Shown here piece by piece: positions 4,953 to 5,556 of a DNA stretch of 5,556 nucleotides; the stretch's first letter is position 1, and each line of letters starts with the position of its first letter. The DNA is from Peptococcaceae bacterium. GTDB lineage: Bacteria; Bacillota; Peptococcia; DRI-13; UBA5745. The position numbers and the translations under genes are program-made. The DNA is taken from assembly GCA_031264885.1 (NCBI GenBank), contig JAISDM010000260.1, forward strand, positions 1-5,556. The letters are read 5' to 3'. Under the pieces are notes generated by a model that saw only the letters and a program-made list of their open reading frames with translations, was not told the DNA's origin and made no database searches.

Positions 4953-5556
4953 CTACGCCGTAGGGGCGGCATTCTGCCGCCCGGGACCGTCTCGCAGCTT
5001 GTCCAGCGCCATCCTCAGATCCTCCGGCAGCGCGGCCTCAAAGCACATCTCCCGCTCGCGGAAAGGATGCCGGAACGCCAGCCGGTGAGCGTGAAGAAAC
5101 TGTCGGGGCGCCAACGCCCGGCCGCCTCCGTACAAGACGTCCCCCGCCAAGGGAAAACCCCAATGACTGAAATGGGCGCGTATTTGGTGGGTTCGCCCCG
5201 TTTCCAGCCATACATTCAGCAAGGTATGCCCACTTAAATGTTCCAGAACCTGGAATCCCGTTCTGGCCGGCTGGCCGGAACCGTTTACCAGCCTGCGGAT
5301 GCTCCATCCTTCTTCCCTGGCCAAAGGCCAGTCCAGGTAACCGGTCTCCGTCACGACATCGCCTTCCGCCAACGCCAGGTAATTACGTTTCAGTCCGCCC
5401 CGCGTCTGTTCCCGAAAGAACCACTGCGCGGCATAAGCGTGCTTCGCCACCAAAACCAATCCGGATGTATCCTTATCCAGCCGGTGGATCAAATGCGGCC
5501 TCGCGGCGCCGGCCCGGCCGGTTCCGCCGCCGGACGCCTCCCGGCCGGACGTTTCC
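4953..5556 (-). CDS. RluA-family pseudouridine synthase, 5' end outside the window
   Basis: The visible part, about 200 residues, is the C-terminal portion of an RluA/RluC/RluD-type enzyme that converts uridine to pseudouridine in rRNA or tRNA. RPHLIHRLDKDTSGLVLVAK holds the catalytic motif HRLDKDTSG; its first Asp is the expected nucleophile. Further family landmarks are KRNYLALAEG, ETGRTHQIRAHFSHWGFPLAGDVLYGG and LHAHRLAFRHP. The frame stays open to 5556 with no stop, so the TTG near 5492 is not the start; the N-terminal part lies off the window. Upstream of the catalytic motif the frame reads a Gly/Ala/Arg-rich stretch (ETSGREASGGGTGRAGAARP), unusual for the family. The last residues (GPGRQNAAPTA) come from a palindromic repeat. 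The specific target uridine cannot be assigned. Confidence 0.92.
   Translation of the reverse strand, partial: ETSGREASGGGTGRAGAARPHLIHRLDKDTSGLVLVAKHAYAAQWFFREQTRGGLKRNYLALAEGDVVTETGYLDWPLAREEGWSIRRLVNGSGQPARTGFQVLEHLSGHTLLNVWLETGRTHQIRAHFSHWGFPLAGDVLYGGGRALAPRQFLHAHRLAFRHPFREREMCFEAALPEDLRMALDKLRDGPGRQNAAPTA
4960..4989 (+). repeat. REP-like palindromic repeat overlapping the 3' end of the RluA-family gene
   Basis: This copy contains the hairpin GGGCGGCATTCTGCCGCCC plus GGGACCG. It overlaps the reading frame of the minus-strand pseudouridine synthase, supplying codons for GPGRQNAAPT just before the stop at 4953-4955. Over 4962-4989 it is identical to the non-coding copy at 4702-4729. Confidence 0.85.

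Noticed and set aside
1763..4989. Repeats considered as a CRISPR array
   Set aside because: The copies are few, far apart, in both orientations and without regular spacers; no cas gene is present.

Overview
The window looks like a chromosomal housekeeping segment from a GC-rich bacterium, most likely Bacillota (Clostridia- or Negativicutes-like). Three things suggest this: strong AGGAGG-type ribosome binding sites, the RsmF-type methyltransferase with a C-terminal PUA-like domain, and the small double zinc-ribbon protein. The assignment is by family feel only and is not firm. No tRNA, rRNA, CRISPR array, transposase or phage gene is visible.

Layout. From the left there is a plus-strand gene for a coenzyme F420-0:L-glutamate ligase-family protein (19-732). 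Next is a broken minus-strand remnant of a DUF1016/YhcG-type PDDEXK nuclease gene (about 765-941). It is followed by a minus-strand RsuA-family pseudouridine synthase (946-1647). A 276-bp gap packed with nested inverted repeats separates this from a translationally coupled minus-strand pair: an RsmF-like rRNA cytosine-C5 methyltransferase (1924-3336) and trmB, the tRNA m7G46 methyltransferase (3333-4028). The AT-rich gap 4029-4240 holds divergent promoters, one for trmB-rsmF and one for a plus-strand 91-aa zinc-ribbon protein (4241-4516). A 436-bp gap between converging genes (4517-4952) carries a strong hairpin/terminator and two kinds of palindromic repeat. At the right edge is the 3' part of an RluA-family pseudouridine synthase (minus strand, 4953 to beyond 5556).

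How the genes work together. Four of the six intact genes modify RNA (two pseudouridine synthases, two SAM-dependent methyltransferases), so the region is an RNA-modification neighbourhood serving tRNA/rRNA maturation. trmB and rsmF are clearly one operon, with a 4-nt GTGA overlap. The RsuA-like gene may be a third member or separately transcribed.

Most interesting non-coding structure. (1) The two promoters in 4069-4120 appear to share one palindromic -35 element, TTTGCAAA, with exactly 17-bp spacers on each side. (2) The zinc-ribbon mRNA leader can fold into a 21-bp hairpin (4165-4237) that buries its entire ribosome binding site. (3) The trmB/rsmF junction carries an 18-bp tandem duplication that doubles the Shine-Dalgarno sequence. 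(4) A REP-like 19-nt palindrome recurs four times plus one degenerate copy; one copy encodes the C-terminal end of the RluA-family protein. None of these amounts to a proven new system. The leader hairpin and the shared -35 are the best leads.
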